NCBI RefSeq assembly: GCF_007993755.1
Contig: NZ_CP042467.1
Span: forward strand, 1,079,501 to 1,143,500
Source: Microvenator marinus
Lineage (GTDB): Bacteria > Myxococcota_A > Bradymonadia > Bradymonadales > Bradymonadaceae
Length of the DNA stretch: 64,000 bases
Reading direction: 5' to 3'
Of the stretch, positions 61,419-64,000 are shown one piece after another; the stretch's first letter is position 1, and each line of letters starts with the position of its first letter. A model generated the notes under the pieces. The model searched no databases. It was given only the letters and a program-made list of their open reading frames with translations, and was not told the origin of the DNA. The translations under genes were made by a program, and so were the position numbers.

Positions 61419-63065
61419 ATGGGCGTTATGACATCATATAAGATTGAACGGAGAGCGATTCTCCTTGTCGCCGTTTTCCTGGTGTTGGCGGTACCAACAC
61501 TGGCATTCGCGGTCCCGGGTTCGGGTGAGTTTATTTCGAACTATGCCCCAGGTGGGCGTTCGGTCACCGAACTCTACAATATTCTGGCCAAGATCTGCCT
61601 TGCGATCCTTCTGCTCGTCGAGGGCTTGCTCCTCGTCGCGATCATCAAGTTTCGCCGAAAGAGTGCAGACGAACGCCCCGTGCAAACACACGGTAATCTC
61701 AAGTTGGAGATCGGCTGGACACTGGCTGCTGCTGTAGTTCAGGTTTATATCGGCGTCATCACCATCAACGTGATGACTGAGGTGGAGGTCATACCTGAAC
61801 CCGAGAATATCGGGATCACGGTGGAAGCCATTGCGTACCAATGGGGCTGGCAGTTCAGGTACCCCGACTACAATGGCATGCTCACCGATGACCTTGTGGT
61901 CCCCGCCCACACAAACGTCAAGCTCGAGATCACCTCGCGCGACGTGATTCACTCAATCTTCATCCCCGAACTCGGTGTGAAGATGGACGCGGTGCCAGGA
62001 CGTTTCAATCTCTGGTGGTTCAACGCGGATGGCCCCGTGAACCAGGTGCTCGCCGAGGGTGAGCGCGCGAGTCGTGTTGAGAAAGAGCGTAAAGTCACCA
62101 CTCGTCCCGACATCGTTTCGTTCTTCAACCCAAGACCAGACCGCGATGTGACCGGCCTTGAGGATCGAGTCACCTATCTTGCGGCGAGCCGCACGGTTGA
62201 GGATGTGTCTCCCTATGCGAAGTACGATGCTGTGGAATACCGCGGGATGTGTACTGAGATTTGCGGAAAGGGCCACTACAACATGTACTTCAGAACCGTG
62301 GCGATGACTCAGACAAGCTTCGACCAATGGGTCAAGGACCAACAAACAGGCTCTACTGAGGCTGACGGTGGTGCAATTTATCAGCAAAAATGTGCTTCAT
62401 GTCACGGTGCCGACGGCGCAGGCGTTCCCGGTAGCTTCCCTCCTCTCGTCAACGTTCCGTGGACCAATGACGACACGATGAAGGATGCTCACATTGAGGT
62501 TGTTCTCAAGGGTAGCGAAGCATCGACACTTCAAGGGCCAACCGAAGTCAACGGCGTAGTGTACAACAGTGTGATGCAGCCATGGCACGACACCATGAAC
62601 GATGTGGAGATTGCGGCCGTCGTGAATCACGAGCGTATTTCGTGGGGAAATAAGGGCACCGAGGTCAGCGCGGAAGACGTAGCGCGTGTCCGTGCTTCTC
62701 TTGGGCTTCCACCCTTCCCTGCCGGCGGCGCAGAGCCAATTCCTGAGTCCGAGCTTCTGGCTGAAGGCGAGAACCTCTACGCAGCTTGCGCGTCCTGCCA
62801 CGGAGCGGATGGCAAGGCAATGAACGGAGTTCCAAGTCTCGCGGGCAACACGACCGTGCTCAGCGATGTCAAAGGAACCGTTGCTTCATTGGTCAACGGC
62901 CAGGACAAAGAACAATGGCCTGGAGTGAAGTCTCCGATGGGACGATCCATGACAGACCGACAGCTTTCGGCCCTGATCACCTACATGCGTAAGTCATGGG
63001 GCAATGAAGGCGGTGTCGTCCTGCCGGATGAAATCCAGCGCCTAAGAAACGAAGTACAGAAATAA
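61419..63065 (+). CDS. coxB: Cytochrome c oxidase subunit II with two fused cytochrome c domains
   Basis: The 548-residue protein has two transmembrane helices (about 12-32 and 54-78, and [21 protein letters not shown]). The CuA domain has ligands His178, Cys278, Glu280, Cys282, His286 and Met289 ([12 protein letters not shown]). Two cytochrome c domains follow (CASCH at 325-329 and 457-461). About 65 residues (roughly 207-271, charged, between FNADGPVNQ and [10 protein letters not shown]) interrupt the usual short loop before the CuA cysteines. With CoxA this makes a caa3-type oxidase. The start could also be the ATG at 61428. Confidence 0.95.
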   Translation: MGVMTSYKIERRAILLVAVFLVLAVPTLAFAVPGSGEFISNYAPGGRSVTELYNILAKICLAILLLVEGLLLVAIIKFRRKSADERPVQTHGNLKLEIGWTLAAAVVQVYIGVITINVMTEVEVIPEPENIGITVEAIAYQWGWQFRYPDYNGMLTDDLVVPAHTNVKLEITSRDVIHSIFIPELGVKMDAVPGRFNLWWFNADGPVNQVLAEGERASRVEKERKVTTRPDIVSFFNPRPDRDVTGLEDRVTYLAASRTVEDVSPYAKYDAVEYRGMCTEICGKGHYNMYFRTVAMTQTSFDQWVKDQQTGSTEADGGAIYQQKCASCHGADGAGVPGSFPPLVNVPWTNDDTMKDAHIEVVLKGSEASTLQGPTEVNGVVYNSVMQPWHDTMNDVEIAAVVNHERISWGNKGTEVSAEDVARVRASLGLPPFPAGGAEPIPESELLAEGENLYAACASCHGADGKAMNGVPSLAGNTTVLSDVKGTVASLVNGQDKEQWPGVKSPMGRSMTDRQLSALITYMRKSWGNEGGVVLPDEIQRLRNEVQK

Positions 63066-63105
63066 GAGACCTTGTGCAGCTCCGGCTGCCGATATGAGGA
63101 ACGAT

Positions 63106-64000
63106 ATGGCTAGCCATACTAAAGAAGAATTTGACCTTGGGTTCCTTGCACCTTTGAACGAGGCCGCAAGAAAATCCAAACTCGTAAACTTGATGCAGTG
63201 GTTTGGGTCGACCGACGCAAAGCGCATCGGCATCATGTACATCACATTCGCGGCACTAAGCGGTGTCTTGGGTACGATTCTCTCATTGATGATCCGCGCC
63301 GAACTTGCGGCGCCAGGCCTCAACCTTATGAGTGATGATTTCTACCTGACCCTGCCGGGAATGCACGCGTCGGCGATGATTTTCTTTTTCATCATTCCGA
63401 TGTACGCCGGGTTTGCGAACTTCATCCTGCCTATTCAGGTAGGCGCTCCAGACATGGCGTTTCCAAAGCTCAACTTGGCTGCGTTCTGGTTGCTGCCACC
63501 GGCTGCAATCATCGCATTCTCAGGGTATCTCATTGATTCAGCCCCACAGTTCGGTTGGACCGGATATCCTCCACTTTCGAACTCGGTGTACTCACCTCAG
63601 ATCGGCGCAGACCTTTGGCTTCTCGGTTTGGTCATCGTGGGTACGAGCTCAACGATGGGAGCTGTGAACTTCCTTTCAACAGCTTTCAACATGCGTTGCA
63701 AAGGCATGACCCTCTTCCAACTCCCGCTCTTCACATGGTCCGTAATCGTGATGAGCTTCCTTGTCCTCGCGTCGACCCCTGTTCTGACAAGCGCGCTCTT
63801 GATGCTTAACCTCGAGCGACTCTTCCCGAACACGTTCTATTTCTTCGCACCTGAGGGCGGTGGTGACCCCATCCTCTACCAACACCTCTTCTGGTTCTAT
63901 TCGCACCCGGCGGTGTACATCATGATCCTGCCAGGGTTCGGAATGGTTTCCGAAATCATCCCTACGTTCTCACGCAAACCAATCTTTGGTTATGCAGTCA
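63106..64000 (+). CDS. coxA: Cytochrome c oxidase subunit I, A2-type (cut by window edge)
   Basis: The ATG at 63106 (AGGA six bases upstream) opens a frame without stop to the window end (298 codons). It has the heme a ligand region ([21 protein letters not shown], His87), [11 protein letters not shown] and, at residue 265, [15 protein letters not shown]. The common A1 oxidases have GHPEVY there with a proton-conducting Glu; YSHP without Glu is the mark of A2-type enzymes such as caa3 of Rhodothermus. It reduces oxygen to water at a heme-copper centre. Confidence 0.95.
   Translation, partial: MASHTKEEFDLGFLAPLNEAARKSKLVNLMQWFGSTDAKRIGIMYITFAALSGVLGTILSLMIRAELAAPGLNLMSDDFYLTLPGMHASAMIFFFIIPMYAGFANFILPIQVGAPDMAFPKLNLAAFWLLPPAAIIAFSGYLIDSAPQFGWTGYPPLSNSVYSPQIGADLWLLGLVIVGTSSTMGAVNFLSTAFNMRCKGMTLFQLPLFTWSVIVMSFLVLASTPVLTSALLMLNLERLFPNTFYFFAPEGGGDPILYQHLFWFYSHPAVYIMILPGFGMVSEIIPTFSRKPIFGYAV

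Overview
The window looks like a chromosomal segment of a Gram-negative bacterium of the Myxococcota (former Deltaproteobacteria), most likely a Bradymonadales-like lineage. The order-level placement is inference. Supporting signs are: GltJ-like and GltG-like gliding-motility-type envelope proteins (zinc ribbon plus GYF, and FHA plus TonB-like C-terminus); a roadblock protein next to a receiver/DUF4388 regulator; several cysteine-rich or EGF-like lipoproteins; a MYXO-CTERM-like tail; and an alternative complex III coupled to an A2-type caa3 oxidase. GC looks moderate (mid-50s by eye), lower than in classical myxobacteria. I see no insertion sequence, prophage, CRISPR array, rRNA or other sign of recent transfer. 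Nearly all of the window is coding.

Layout. 1-6784 (minus): 5' end of rpoD, a MerR-type regulator, then the translation block read right to left, infC-rpmI-rplT-pheS-pheT-ihfA, with tRNA-Val(GAC) upstream of infC. Intrinsic terminators sit before infC and before pheS. 6993-10748 (plus): adk, a DciA-like protein, a DEAD-box RNA helicase and a lipoprotein. 10765-13515 (minus): a methyltransferase with a long disordered N-terminus, psd and a small membrane protein. 13595-16458 (plus): a second methyltransferase and a FadL-type porin. 16455-18129 (minus): roadblock protein and receiver/DUF4388/roadblock regulator. 18187-20272 (plus): M61-like metallopeptidase lipoprotein and a helical protein of unknown function. 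20255-25556 (minus): gltJ-like gene, atoE, xseB, xseA (with an unusual N-terminal domain) and a Cys-rich lipoprotein.

25555-27261 (plus) is sppA. 27242-29482 (minus) holds a GNAT enzyme, glutaredoxin and gltG-like gene. 29714-44611 (plus) is a long co-directional run: a secreted degenerate trypsin-like protein, divergent tilS, ftsH, folP, cdaA, a YbbR protein, glmM, pdxJ, nnrD/nnrE, a composite lipoprotein/barrel protein, glgP and a stand-alone GspE-N (MshEN) protein. 44608-45896 (minus): a YkgJ-type protein and a membrane-anchored protein. 46097-51535 (plus): lolA, a Cys-rich protein, a 32-residue membrane peptide, an EGF/CAP lipoprotein, a CNNM/CorC-type transporter and an MFS transporter.

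51786-64000 (plus) is a respiratory operon: actABCDEF (alternative complex III), a tri-heme cytochrome c, coxB with two fused cytochrome c domains, and coxA, which runs off the window. Together these should take electrons from quinol through ActB/C/F and the ActA/ActE hemes, across c-type hemes, to the CuA site of CoxB and the oxygen-reducing centre of CoxA. CoxA carries the YSHP motif of A2-type oxidases in place of the usual GHPE glutamate.

The observations most worth a second look are: the HARP-like domain fused to XseA; the composite lipoprotein at 39883 with an internal MYXO-CTERM-like tail and signal peptide; the secreted protein at 29714 that keeps a trypsin fold signature but has lost Asp and Ser; the tri-heme cytochrome plus insert-bearing CoxB in the ACIII-caa3 operon; and an unannotated 32-residue membrane peptide at 47579.
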